Of a stretch of DNA of 64,000 nt, positions 42,901 through 47,790 are shown in pieces. The stretch spans positions 1-64,000 of the forward strand of contig WNNJ02001451.1 of assembly GCA_012934845.2 (NCBI GenBank), written 5' to 3'. The position numbers were made by a program, and so were the translations under genes. Every line of letters starts with the position of its first letter. Position 1 is the first letter of the stretch. The stretch is from Pomphorhynchus laevis. Lineage: Eukaryota > Acanthocephala > Palaeacanthocephala > Echinorhynchida > Pomphorhynchidae. The notes beneath the pieces were generated by a model. That model saw only the letters and a list, made by a program, of their open reading frames with translations. It searched no databases and was not told where the DNA came from.

Positions 42901-45281
42901 AGGTTAATTAATACCTGTAATGACATTATTTTTGCAACGATTGATAAGTTTTGATTTAAAATATCATTCTAGTTTATAGAATGATAAATTGATTTTTATT
43001 TTAAATTTTTTATTTTGCAACAACAATTTCTTGGCAAGGAAAAGCAAAAGCTATACAAGATTTTTCCATCAACCACTGGTACGGGTGTCGGTCGTAGAGG
43101 CAGTGCACGAAATAAACTACCCCAGACATCGCAACCCTGGGCGACAGACCAGAGTTCTCTTTCAGATAGCCCAAGGCGGTCTTCGGCCAGTTTAGAGATT
43201 TGAACTCTCAACCTGTACCGTAGGCTACCTCGAGGTCTCTTTTCAGAGAGTTATATGAAATAAAAAGTTAAATAATTATTTGAAAATAAATTATTTAACA
43301 AGTTCGATTATTTATAATAAAAATAATTTTTGCTGTCAAATAATAACTTATCAAACATCATCAGTGAAAAATTTCCGTAAAAAAACACCATCGCAGATTA
43401 ATAAAACCAAACTTTATTTTATATATTACTCGATTGTTAAATCAAAATTAATTTTTAATTAAATTATACTCTCAAAATATTAAATTTTGTATTACAAATA
43501 CTCGATTCATTCATTATGAATTATATATGAATTTGTAAGATATACTGATCAACTTAAAATATATTCATGTATACGCCATTTTAATTTCGAATCAAAAGAT
43601 TGTTTTAAATTTACTACCAGAAGATTATTTTGACTGCATTATCAATAGTTAATTACTAATAAATTTTTACAATAATCAAATTATCTTACTACAGTCTTAA
43701 TGTTTAGTTTAAAATTAAAATTTAGTATTTAATATCGCTGATTGATCATTTTCGCATTTCGTAAATCTTTTAAGTATTAAATATCTGCTCTAATACTTAA
43801 CATATCCATATTACTATGCAAACTTCATCTAAACATCAAATATCCATTAAGTTAATCGAATATGTTTAAAATGCTTTTCATTTGTAGTTCTCAAATTTGA
43901 CATTGGCAGAAGATGTAAATGTCGATACAAGTGTTGCTTTAACAGATCCAAGCGTTGTGCACGATCACGCTGATTACAATTTCTTTACAGTCAACGGTAT
44001 GACTATTCATTAAAGCAATTTTTTTTACTGAAAATCTGAATTTTTTTACTGAAAATCTGGCAATTTTTAGTATTTACGACCACAGTTATAAATATATATT
44101 GCCATATATATGGCCATATATATTGTTATTGCGAAAAATCGTTTGAAACTGTGGTCCAGGAGCCAAAGCTGGCTACGATTGATTTTTAATCCATATTTGC
44201 TGCTAAATAACTGGACTTCGATCATCAGCTCCAACAGTCTAATGTATCACTCCGAGACGATCATAACCACCCAGCAGTCATCGTCAGTCAGATGAAGTGG
44301 TTAGGGTACGTTTCGACTGCTTTTGTGATAACTATAAAGACACCAGCAATTCCTCACGATGCTATACGAAACTCAGGTGCAGAAGCGTTTTTACTGGCTT
44401 GTTGCGTGTGTGGACCTTCTAGTTATTCTTTATATAAGGCACAAATGCGTATCCGTTGATTACGAGGGCACTGAATTTCTCACAGGATTCCTGAAGGAAT
44501 GCGTCATTTTATAAATTGTTATTGCGAAAAATCGCTTGAAACTGTGGTCCAGGAGCCAAAGCTGGCTACGATTGATTTTTAATCCATATTTGCTGCTAAA
44601 TAACTGGACTTCGATCATCAGCTCCATTAGTCTAATGTATCACTCCGAGATGATCCGAACCACCCTGCAGTCATCGTCAGTCGGATGAAGTGGTTAGGGT
44701 ACGTTTCGACTGATTTTGTGATAACTATAAAGAAACCAGCAATTCCTCACGATGCTATACGAAGCTCAGGTGCAGAAACGTTTTTACTGGCTTGTTGCGT
44801 GTGTGGACCTTCTAGTTATTCTTTATATAAGGCACAAATGCGTATCCGTTGATTACGAGGGCACTGAATTTCTCACAGGATTCCTGAAGGAATGCGTCAT
44901 TTTATAAATTGTTATTGCGAAAAATCGCTTGAAACTGTGGTCCAGGAGCCAAAGCTGGCTACGATTGATTTTTAATCCATATTTGCTGCTAAATAACTGG
45001 ACTTCGATCATTAGCTCCATCAGTCTAATGTATCACTCCGAGACGATCCTAACCACCCAGCAGTCATCGTCAGTCGGATGAAGTGGTTAGGGTACGTTTC
45101 GACTGCTTTTGTGATAACTATAAAGACACCAGCAATTCCTCACGATGCTATACGAAGCTCAGGTGCAGAGCTTAAAAATGAAGAAGAGATTTGAATCTCT
45201 GCTTCAAATCTCTGCTTCATTTTTATACTTAAAATATATATGTAGTCTACCACAGACCCAGAGCGTCGATTTCCACCAAAT

Positions 45282-45354
<73 letters not shown>

Positions 45355-46748
45355 ACGGAAAAATTTCCGATTTTATTAATTTAATTCAATTAGATTGATT
45401 AAAACGTCTTTTAAATCGCCCCGGATTGCAGATCATGTTATAAAGACACTGTATATATTTTAAAATAAGTAGGTATATAAAATTTAACCAAACTCTCTTT
45501 TGCAATTTGTTTAAAAACCCTATAATGTGTTTATTCAAACACACACCCTTATAATTAGCTTGTGATAAGTTTCAATTATCTTTAAAACTTATCACAATGC
45601 AAACTGCTCAAACGTCTTTGCTGGCGTAATATATATCTGATTTTAAATATATATTGGATCGATTAATAGGGGCCAAAATCTGTTATCATAGTAGTTCCTA
45701 CTGATGACTTCTAATCCTTATTCTGATACATCGTCTGTTATTTATTAGTCAATTCATGATAACTGACTTTTATTTTAAGTTTAAATTTTTATGTTAACTT
45801 GATGTATGTTATATGAAATCTTATAAAATTATTAAATATTTTTAATTATATATTATTTAATTATTTATTTAATTATTTGTTTTTTATTTATCATTATTTT
45901 TATTTTATTAGTAATTTAATATACGTGGATTCAATTACATGATCTGATTAGTATATTGGTTCTTTTAATTTAACCAAATGTTGTACAAGTATATGATGTA
46001 TATAAGTCCCTTCAATTAGACGCTACTACTTATCAGTATCTCTTACCATTTTGAAAAATCTCGTACTACAAAATTATTCTGCTCAAAATTTAAAATTAAG
46101 AATCTAATGATTTCTTGTAGGGAAGTTCAGTGTCTTGCATATTCATTAACTTTCACAATTAAAGCATTTAATACCACATGTTCAAATTATTTAATTTAAA
46201 AATGTTTTCTGCATATTTTTTGCATTAGATACAAATGCGTATATTTTGAACTTTAACTTTTTAAAGCGTGCGGTTTTGGAGTAATTAATTTTCTTGTTTT
46301 GTATTAAATAAATATCTACTAATTGTTAATGGTTATTTTTGAATAGAGAACGTTTATGATGTTGTTGACGATGTTAATGATGATACAATTAGCGGCGATG
46401 ACAACTCTACGAGTCAGTGATTTTCACTTTTTCTAGTTTTATCATTTGTAAAGATTATTTGTAGCTACAATCGAAAATGATACAAATAATTTAAATTTTG
46501 TTTGCAAAGCTATGTATTTAAATAATGACTCAATACAAACAAATAGCACTGCATCTGAAGAAATAAAAAGGTTATTTTTTTCTATTTTTACTTTCTCTTT
46601 TTATATTATTCCTATTTATAGATTGTTGGAATTTCCCTATCGACTGCTAACTTTGATTTTGGATAGGCTCTATGACGTAATAAATACAAAAAATAAATTA
46701 CTGACAGCAAAACAATTATACACAATATTTAATGTACGTATTTTTTAA
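817..46748 (+). CDS. Gene 1: large 32-exon gene, Tudor-like segments in first half, function unknown (5' partial)
   Basis: Coding exons read from the sequence: 817-971, 4502-4678, 5427-5600, 5650-5713, 5763-5933, 6158-6331, 8298-8360, 10112-10222, 13089-13202, 14088-14186, 14235-14459, 16842-16916, 16995-17026, 17090-17114, 17515-17584, 20514-20743, 20784-20979, 21037-21086, 23906-23992, 28857-28982, 29027-29102, 33501-33678, 33725-33926, 33978-34098, 36602-36712, 38071-38219, 38266-38329, 41488-41635 (start 41487 gives the correct phase), 43888-43996, 46347-46412, 46465-46570, 46622-46748. Each is bounded by AG and GT (one GC) and all join without a phase break, about 1,290 codons. No ATG is seen in exon 1, so the 5' end is probably outside the window. 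The middle contains Tudor-like pieces (FAKFSNEDY across small exons; a hydrophobic tail pattern LxxIYPKEM at 23.9 kb). The part after 33.5 kb is helical-looking and unrecognised. A RING/B-box plus Tudor protein is one possibility, unproven. The stop at 46748 may instead be intronic. Confidence 0.6.
972..1689. other. Intron sequence without recognised features
   Basis: AT-rich. A 75-codon minus-strand open frame (1468-1241) has low-complexity lysine/isoleucine composition and no splice support, so it is regarded as chance. Confidence 0.5.
1690..2090 (-). repeat. SINE-like repeat with tRNA-like promoter boxes, copy A
   Basis: On the minus strand, AGCTGAGTGG (A-box-like) is followed 31 nt later by GAGTTCAAATCCC (B-box-like), the arrangement of a tRNA-derived polymerase III promoter. 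A core GGGTGGGTCTCATCAGCTGCTGACC follows in parts. The right end shares GCTCCAGTGGTGTAGATA with the array at 24.7 kb. Confidence 0.5.
2108..2250 (+). repeat. Partial second copy of the same repeat
   Basis: Repeats TTGTACTTGATTGCATCTG through the core to TACATTTCA, matching 1705-1850 with few changes, and then runs into the RLE fragment. The segment with TGATTGTGGCACGATATTAT also appears inverted at 2291-2336. Confidence 0.7.
2345..2740 (-). mobile_element. 3' fragment of an RLE-type non-LTR retrotransposon
   Basis: On the minus strand the sequence encodes the C-terminal tail typical of the RLE elements in this window: FTPIAVETLGAFG, then LMERLSTVIHRGN, parallel to FVPLAIEAFGAFG and LIQRLSAAVQRGN at 53.7 kb. 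The pieces lie in different frames, so it is an old, broken copy. The endonuclease core itself is missing. The 3' UTR part continues left to about 2291. Confidence 0.55.
2741..4501. other. Intron sequence, mostly plain AT-rich DNA
   Basis: Apart from the TACGTAGAC-type repeat at 3490-3692 and a TAATTAA-rich palindromic stretch at 4300-4430, no feature is seen. Confidence 0.5.
3490..3692 (-). repeat. TACGTAGAC-type repeat, minus-strand copy
   Basis: Ends AAAATACGTAGACGCAGTTA and contains TTTTATTTTAAATTT and the ATATAT-TTATTTATC body of the family in reverse complement. Isolated pieces of the same end occur at 16228-16262 and 27822-27851. Confidence 0.6.
4502..4678 (+). CDS. Gene 1 exon 2
   Basis: A 177-nt exon after TTTTTTAAG and before GTAAGC. 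It reads as a helical, isoleucine-rich segment (HSISKYLQTKLI at its start). Its phases match exon 1 (CC|T) and exon 3 (AA|C). The stop just downstream lies in the intron. Confidence 0.55.
4931..5088. repeat. Long inverted repeat (hairpin) with 73-bp arms
   Basis: Arms 4931-5003 and 5016-5088 are near-perfect reverse complements (for example AGCTGAATGGTTCACA against TGTGAACCATTCAGCT) with a loop of about 12 bp. The hairpin lies in the intron between gene 1 exons 2 and 3. It could be a fold-back transposon or a source of a double-stranded small-RNA precursor. A short repeat TAACTCCATGGTT flanks it twice on the left. Confidence 0.85.
5427..5933 (+). CDS. Gene 1 exons 3-5 with two 49-bp introns
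   Basis: Three exons (5427-5600, 5650-5713, 5763-5933) are separated by two introns of exactly 49 bp (5601-5649 and 5714-5762), each GT...TAG with a T-rich body. Without removing them, each reading frame hits a stop; with them removed the frame is open for 136 codons. The product segment has a charged, coiled-coil-like part (ESLESKYRKLENRIYQNK) followed by an acidic stretch (SELESSSTDF) and a lysine-rich end. Family unknown. Confidence 0.65.
6158..6331 (+). CDS. Gene 1 exon 6
   Basis: A 58-codon phase-0 exon between TTACATAG and GTAAGC. It encodes a hydrophilic, helical segment (TIEQIYKRFTIDGIGKEV). Overlapping open frames on the minus strand look like shadows of it. Confidence 0.55.
7380..7610 (-). 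mobile_element. Ty3/Gypsy-like LTR retrotransposon fossil (pol fragment)
   Basis: The minus strand here reads like the junction of reverse transcriptase and RNase H in Ty3/Gypsy pol. Only about 230 bp is recognisable, no LTRs were found nearby, and the copy is a broken fragment. Age probably old, as nothing else of the element remains. Confidence 0.5.
8298..8360 (+). CDS. Gene 1 exon 7 (63 nt)
   Basis: A 21-codon exon after TTTATTTTTAG and before GTAATG, phase 0 on both sides (LKLHQILNDASF at its start). It continues the frame from 6331 and into 10112. It is too short to be convincing alone; the support is the chain of matching phases. Confidence 0.45.
10112..10222 (+). CDS. Gene 1 exon 8
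   Basis: A 37-codon phase-0 exon between TTTATATTTCAG and GTATTT. It reads EVYSKRIPGIVKEINY and then a cysteine-containing stretch (CKCALVCTKDFC). The pattern could be the start of a Tudor-like beta barrel, but this is only a resemblance. Confidence 0.5.
11061..11211. repeat. 151-bp direct repeat, left copy
   Basis: Begins AGCTACAATCCATTC and ends CGCTTAGTTTA. Matches 11835-11985 at identical length with a handful of substitutions. It flanks the LINE ORF1 fragment. Confidence 0.85.
11835..11985. repeat. 151-bp direct repeat, right copy
   Basis: Same sequence as 11061-11211. On the minus strand it encodes HCKICFHNRSKTT, a cysteine/histidine pattern, in frame with the downstream ORF1 piece. 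Confidence 0.85.
12018..13088. other. Intron sequence, nothing recognised
   Basis: AT-rich with one hairpin-like pair near 12080-12110 (CATCTCAC ... GTGAGATG). No open frame of interest. Confidence 0.5.
13089..13202 (+). CDS. Gene 1 exon 9
   Basis: A 38-codon phase-0 exon between CCACAACAG and GTATGT. It contains alternating hydrophobic residues (FVLTVDIKNDWTIDIIDV) as expected of beta strands, compatible with the Tudor-like reading of this half of the gene. Confidence 0.5.
13436..13760. repeat. Weak tandem repeat in a gene 1 intron
   Basis: AACTGTAATATTTGATT and ATCAATTAGCT...AAATTCCCA occur twice about 250 bp apart. Diverged, non-coding. Confidence 0.45.
14088..14459 (+). CDS. Gene 1 exons 10-11 with a 48-bp intron
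   Basis: Exon 10 (14088-14186, 33 codons) and exon 11 (14235-14459, 75 codons) are both phase 0, with a 48-bp intron (14187-14234) that contains in-frame stops. Exon 10 has beta-strand-like GNLVVGVFNVGMICVF. Exon 11 contains PPYCIIDATFCQID, which resembles the P-x-x-A-x-x-C-x-L turn after the Tudor core. It ends before GTTAGT. The long minus-strand open frame over exon 10 is treated as a shadow. Confidence 0.6.
14784..16043 (-). mobile_element. RLE-type non-LTR retrotransposon, 5'-truncated copy B
   Basis: Minus-strand pieces encode the region after the RT (ORF 16036-15662) and the endonuclease (ORF 15580-15143). The latter has a zinc-binding C...C...H pattern (GIRGLDC, SRHNLHSAVN) and the KRPD motif of restriction-like endonucleases, followed by an early stop. 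The 3' end (TTAACGATACTG on the minus strand) is the same as in copy C at 30511. Near-identical to copy C with scattered substitutions. Such elements cut DNA with the RLE and copy their RNA into the nick. Confidence 0.75.
16842..17584 (+). CDS. Gene 1 exons 12-15, including two micro-exons
   Basis: Four tentative exons: 16842-16916 (75 nt), 16995-17026 (32 nt), 17090-17114 (25 nt) and 17515-17584 (70 nt). The first has the L-x-x-LP pattern (LADLPNEIKA) seen after Tudor cores. The two micro-exons together give YFAKFSNEDY, close to the A-x-F-S-x-D-G-x-W-Y-R-A signature of Tudor domains. All phases fit between the flanking well-supported exons, but the exons are short and the 16916 donor (GTCAAT) is weak, so splice choices may differ. 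Confidence 0.4.
17975..18245. other. GC-richer island, unidentified
   Basis: A block containing CCATGCCCCCAATGGGGC (a short palindrome) and CATGGCGGTTTTATCAG. On the minus strand a short frame reads WCTICKAAHKVEEP. It is likely part of a repeat or mobile element; no family recognised. Confidence 0.3.
18738..20180. repeat. SINE-like tandem array, four direct units and one inverted piece
   Basis: Units begin near 18738, 19095, 19360 and 19745 and share the block ATAAGCCAACAGCAGTACGC, then CAGTATTGGTGGACCTCATC and GATCCAATACCTACGT. A reverse-orientation piece occupies 20040-20180. The core is related to the repeats at 0.5 and 1.7-2.3 kb. The short open frames inside are by-products. They lie in the gene 1 intron 17585-20513. 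Confidence 0.75.
20514..21086 (+). CDS. Gene 1 exons 16-18 with 40-bp and 57-bp introns
   Basis: Exons 20514-20743, 20784-20979 and 21037-21086 are separated by introns of 40 and 57 bp. Together they give 158 open codons. The segment FITAVMHIDADHFFIEYLP resembles the first strands of an extended Tudor domain (fxAxVTHIxSPxxFYV). The start joins phase 1 to exon 15, and the end (GAG|GTATTT) is phase 0. Confidence 0.6.
21087..22689. other. Intron sequence, nothing recognised before the RTE fragment
   Basis: AT-rich. A GC-richer patch at 22290-22430 may be an upstream piece of the RTE-like element. It contains GGGTTCAACCC, a chance B-box-like palindrome. Confidence 0.4.
22690..23170 (+). mobile_element. 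RTE-like (Rex3-type) LINE fragment, 3' part of RT
   Basis: Plus-strand reading gives FKYLVVLFSSD, REIKRNICAANAVMGSLRRS and LLIYRSVFLPIITYRHEL, then RLQATEIRF, the typical thumb/C-terminal pattern of RTE-clade reverse transcriptases. Stops are frequent, so it is an old remnant. Preceding DNA (22260-22560) may belong to the same element but is not recognised. Confidence 0.6.
23906..23992 (+). CDS. Gene 1 exon 19, Tudor-tail-like
   Basis: A 29-codon phase-0 exon after TTTAAG, ending before GTATGA. VTSKDLMEIYPKEMINTAI fits the V-x-x-x-x-L-x-x-L-P-x-x-x-x-x-x-x-A-I pattern that ends Tudor domains. This is the best single piece of evidence for the Tudor assignment. Confidence 0.5.
24683..24893. 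repeat. 73-bp tandem repeat, three units
   Basis: Three nearly identical units with ATCTCGATTCAACG and AGCTGCTCCAGTGGTGTAGA, at a period of 73 bp (CTCGAT at 24695, 24768 and 24841). The unit is a piece of the SINE-like repeat at 1.9 kb, so the array grew from one end of that element. Confidence 0.85.
25241..26250 (-). mobile_element. Degenerate LINE (L2/CR1-like) reverse transcriptase
   Basis: Minus-strand pieces in different frames: NHKAPGPED near 26080, YFVFADFTNLFD near 25720 (an RT motif A with changes), and ELRVNKIKTKVGKFRNRG near 25400, the block that follows the catalytic box. The order and direction fit one element. Heavily mutated. Confidence 0.5.
26554..26740 (+). mobile_element. 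LINE reverse transcriptase fragment (CR1/RTE-like)
   Basis: A GC-richer patch encodes KHGFRPGRSCMSNLL and VDVVYFDLSRAFDRVPHN, the motif 1 to motif A region. It is open and little mutated over 62 codons but cut off on both sides. The HGFRPGRSC...REAW form resembles flatworm LINEs, from memory only. Confidence 0.65.
26900..27461 (-). CDS. Minus-strand two-exon gene or gene fragment inside a gene 1 intron
   Basis: Exon a (27461-27345, 39 codons, DLETVTSKIPDSD at its start) is the inverted copy of the gene 2 exon at 48761-48877. After a 133-bp GT...TTTAG intron, exon b (27211-26900) is open for 103 codons to TAA and joins in phase 0. Exon b contains RVICDEELVKSIIKSSD and LLRVKVGKSLVKAILKN; it has no visible counterpart at 48-50 kb. 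A long open frame in such AT-rich DNA is unlikely by chance. Family unknown; it could be a duplicated and rearranged gene, or part of a mobile element. Confidence 0.45.
27307..28432 (-). repeat. Inverted copy of a 1.13-kb segment of gene 2
   Basis: Reverse complement of 47791-48921 along its length with only a handful of substitutions. It contains a gene 2 exon copy (27345-27461) and part of its upstream intron, including one TACGTAGAC-type repeat. It lies in the gene 1 intron between 23993 and 28856. Confidence 0.9.
28857..29102 (+). CDS. Gene 1 exons 20-21 with a 44-bp intron
   Basis: Exon 20 (28857-28982, 42 codons) and exon 21 (29027-29102) are split by a 44-bp GT...TTTTTAG intron. They read LMKKKPSDTLILELKANQ, then a cysteine/valine-rich stretch, then an acidic end. 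Exon 21 ends in phase 1 (GAA A|GTTAGT), matching exon 22. Confidence 0.6.
29103..30447. other. Intron sequence, nothing recognised
   Basis: AT-rich with a TTAATTAATAA tract at 29220-29290 and a short local repeat of GTAAACG/TTAGTAAAC at 29690-29790. Confidence 0.5.
30448..30510. repeat. Short tandem tail of RLE copy C
   Basis: Imperfect copies of AATGTATCGTTA adjoin the 3' end of the element. Short repeated tails of this sort are commonly left when target-primed reverse transcription starts on the end of the element RNA. Copy B at 14784 lacks it. Confidence 0.6.
30511..32960 (-). mobile_element. RLE-type non-LTR retrotransposon copy C, interrupted by a 286-bp insert
   Basis: On the minus strand, from 32960: an RT start region (GADGLSPSHLREL, RPILCGAKFLAW), a 286-bp foreign block (32743-32458), then RPIAVGCTFRRLAAK, VKLDFENAFNS, GVQQGYPLGPLLF and the catalytic WYLDDCCIGG. 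The thumb region follows, then the RLE (GIHGLDC, KRPDD, LLVWDFTC) and the C-terminal tail (FVPLAIDTIGAAG). Several stops and frame changes make it inactive, and the 5' part is missing. The endonuclease ORF (31310-30672) is intact for 212 codons. It lies in the gene 1 intron between 29103 and 33500. Confidence 0.8.
32458..32743 (+). repeat. Second copy of the 286-bp terminal-exon block, inside an RLE element
   Basis: This block matches 35666-35951 over its whole length with about one visible substitution. It begins ATTTTGAGAAAA and ends CCAATAAAC. It interrupts the reverse transcriptase region of the minus-strand RLE element: RT sequence continues on both sides. The short open frame ending at 32549 spans the end of the RLE copy and this block. 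The AT phase also fits gene 1 exon 21. On the right it abuts an 11-bp inverted repeat (GCGGAGCCAAG ... CTTGGCTCCGC). Confidence 0.75.
33501..34098 (+). CDS. Gene 1 exons 22-24 with 46-bp and 51-bp introns
   Basis: Exons 33501-33678, 33725-33926 and 33978-34098 give 166 open codons when introns of 46 and 51 bp are removed. The middle exon must start at the second TAG (after CATAGAATAG) to keep the frame. The product is hydrophobic and helical (LLTQVLNHVVAQYHS; ISIYILAMMLIHSEV), like a helical-repeat domain. Not recognised. Confidence 0.65.
35030..35390. other. Pyrimidine-rich, G-poor stretch
   Basis: For about 350 bp the plus strand is almost free of G while C and T are frequent (CCCTTCCCCTTTTAACC, TTTACCCCCATTAACTC). 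This strand bias is unlike the ordinary AT-rich DNA around it. No open frame or repeat unit of fixed length. Confidence 0.7.
35684..35951 (+). CDS. Candidate alternative terminal exon with 3' UTR
   Basis: After ATATCAG the sequence is open for 24 codons (FKYAGYKDVLKLLPYDRKL) to TAA at 35755-35757, followed by an AT-rich tail ending in AATAAA at 35945. The start phase fits exon 24 of gene 1 (A|AT), so it could be an alternative 3' end. The same 286-bp block is found at 32458-32743. The acceptor has purines close to the AG, which makes its use uncertain. Confidence 0.35.
36602..36712 (+). CDS. Gene 1 exon 25, GC-AG donor
   Basis: Exon after AATCTTTAG reading MTNEQYNDFVKYLKKELL. It ends at GG|GCAAGT, the usual form of a GC-AG donor. 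Phase 1 on both sides fits exons 24 and 26. A GT two bases further on would break the frame with the next exon. Confidence 0.5.
37084..37818 (-). CDS. Possible nested minus-strand gene, two exons
   Basis: Exon a (about 37818-37578) is open for 80 codons and ends in a strong donor (CTG|GTAAGTG). It reads FKVQIIAVPYEKGTEIVKK, then FEILEHNNVNFEGLVYA. Exon b (37176-37084) follows a CGACAG acceptor in phase 0 (LIQKQDVNLFIIELIDENA) and ends in TGA overlapping AATAAA. The beta-strand character is faintly Tudor-like. It lies in the gene 1 intron 36713-38070 on the opposite strand. The competing plus-strand open frame at 36980-37201 has no matching splice phases. Confidence 0.4.
38071..38329 (+). CDS. 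Gene 1 exons 26-27 with a 46-bp intron
   Basis: Exon 26 (38071-38219) contains a cysteine pair (NCYCGYLF) and an acidic region (DSDKEDELH). After a 46-bp intron, exon 27 (38266-38329) reads PYIMLLNNILTLG. The donor is GTAAGT. Phases fit exons 25 and 28. Confidence 0.6.
38694..38850. repeat. Local repeat, two diverged copies (second at 39126-39245)
   Basis: AAAAAGACGG, AATACACTTCGATCTTTAAG and TATTGTAGAA occur in the same order in both stretches. Non-coding, within the gene 1 intron 38330-41486. Confidence 0.55.
39287..39365. repeat. Dispersed repeat piece with internal palindrome
   Basis: Shares about 80 bp with 45540-45617: ACTTATAATTCGCTTGTG-like start, then GATAAGTTT/AAACTTATC as an internal inverted pair. 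Probably the terminus of a small non-autonomous element. Confidence 0.55.
40564..41132. repeat. 287-bp tandem duplication
   Basis: Copies at 40564-40845 and 40851-41132 start TGTGAAAG and are almost identical. On the minus strand each can be read as NKLHNKSLVVFQLDHLLQ...GVKCDSRDIPRAY, and the right copy forms part of an 81-codon frame (41200-40955). This may be the duplicated last exon of an unknown minus-strand gene or pseudogene. Confidence 0.8.
41487..41635 (+). CDS. Gene 1 exon 28
   Basis: A 149-nt exon after TTATTAG, before GTAAGT. It gives 50 codons with an acidic, helical character (AFDEIEEISESKKAYERF). Phase 1 in, phase 0 out. Confidence 0.65.
41636..43015. other. Intron sequence, nothing recognised
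   Basis: AT-rich. ATGAAATAAACAACAACAC occurs at 42607 and 42811, a short local duplication. Confidence 0.5.
43016..43250. other. GC-richer island, probable mobile-element piece
   Basis: A 230-bp block of balanced composition with three overlapping open frames, none showing a known domain. On the minus strand GAGAGTTCAAATCTC resembles a polymerase III B box, but no A box lies at the right distance. Probably a SINE-like or unknown element. Confidence 0.35.
43888..43996 (+). CDS. Gene 1 exon 29
   Basis: A 36-codon acidic exon (LTLAEDVNVDTSVALTDP) after CATTTGTAG and before GTATGA, phase 0 in and phase 1 out. It lies immediately before the 393-bp tandem repeat array. Confidence 0.6.
44123..45168. 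repeat. 393-bp tandem repeat, 2.7 units
   Basis: TTGTTATTGCGAAAAATCG recurs at 44123, 44516 and 44909, an exact 393-bp period. Units differ by few bases; the third breaks off after GAAGCTCAGGTGCAG. GC content is higher than in the surroundings. No protein or RNA family recognised. It sits in the gene 1 intron 43997-46346. Confidence 0.9.
45281..45348. repeat. (TA)n microsatellite
   Basis: An uninterrupted TA run of about 34 units. The overlapping open frame of isoleucine and tyrosine codons is an artefact. Confidence 0.95.
45540..45617. repeat. Second copy of the palindrome-bearing repeat piece
   Basis: Matches 39287-39365, with the same GATAAGTTTCAATTATCTTT and AAACTTATCACAATGC blocks. Confidence 0.55.
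45685..45965 (-). repeat. TACGTAGAC-type repeat, minus-strand copy
   Basis: Reverse complement of the 56-58 kb units: ACTTCTAATCCTTATTCTGA, TTATTAGTCAATTCATGA and ATACGTGGATTCAATTACAT occur in the expected order. It is more diverged than the cluster copies. Confidence 0.65.
46347..46748 (+). CDS. Gene 1 exons 30-32 (last exons seen)
   Basis: Exons 46347-46412, 46465-46570 and 46622-46748 are separated by introns of 52 and 51 bp. Exon 30 is strongly acidic (DVVDDVNDDTISGDD). Exon 32 is a leucine-rich helix (LLEFPYRLLTLILDRL) and runs to TAA at 46746-46748. A donor GTACGT at 46734 is in phase 0 with the exon at 48761, so the gene could also continue into what is listed here as gene 2. Confidence 0.6.
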
Positions 46749-47114
46749 AAATATGCCTTCTTTGTCCACCACAACTACAGTTTACAATTAAAATTAATAA
46801 ATTACAAAAAAAATATGAAATATTTAAAATTAAATTAATTAATTTTTTAATTAAATATTAAAAAATTAAATTACAATTAAATCATTTTTACAATGACGTA
46901 AATGGAACACTAGCAATTACACGCTACGCCATCATAATTAAGAACAAAACAATAAAAATCATTATTATGCCCGATTTTACATTTTATGGCTGTTGGTTTA
47001 TACTTAAAATATCTTTTCTAATTTGTTTGCTCTAACGTTTATAAAAATTAAAAGAGTAATCACCTCTTTATTCCATAAAGCAAATTGAATCACAAATTAT
47101 TTTAACAGTTCAAT

Positions 47115-47144
47115 ATGTCATCTTCAGATGATAGTTTTGACCTT
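47115..47144 (+). CDS. Gene 2 possible first exon
   Basis: ATG followed by nine codons (MSSSDDSFDL) and then the donor GTAAGAAA. The phase-0 end fits the exon at 48761. Alternatively this is chance and the later exons belong to gene 1. No promoter can be identified. Confidence 0.35.
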
Positions 47145-47790
47145 GTAAGAAACTATTTGCTGTATCAGTATATATAACAAAATAATGTGTTTTGAGTACA
47201 CCAGCTTCCATTTATCTTTAATTAATTTTTACGAAGAGATATAGATATTTACAGTGGTAATAGGCAATGTAGAAATTTTATCTGCTTCATTAAATGCATT
47301 TTCTTATGTTATAAGAAATAATTACATTTAAAATGAAACGGTTCTAATTTGCGAGTTTTTGAGGAAAACATAAAATTGAAACAGAATATTTTGTTAACTT
47401 TAAAGTTTATAATTTTAGGTTATCAAAGTTATCAGGTTACATGATTAATCTTATACTTGTATTAACATAAATTATAATGTTTTATATAATAATTAATTAA
47501 ATCTTAATTATATTAATTATTAAAATTTTGTTTTAATTAAAAATATCGTCAAGTTCCATCTTATTATAAATTAAATAAAATTTGCTCGTTATACGATTTA
47601 CTTCAAATTATTATCTAGGAGCAAATTTCATAATAATTCCTAAAGTATCATATTATTTGTATAAATTTTTAATTAAAACTGATTTTTTTATTTATAATTA
47701 AGACTTATCGAATAATTCATACAAAATAATGTAATTTAATTCGAAAATTACAGGTTTTAAGGTAAAATTAAGATGCATGCTATAAAGGTC

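Noticed and set aside
44123-45168. 5S rRNA or tRNA cluster in the 393-bp array
   Set aside because: No recognisable 5S boxes or cloverleaf could be found by eye.
45145-45384. Open frame with a long isoleucine/tyrosine run
   Set aside because: Product of the (TA)n microsatellite.
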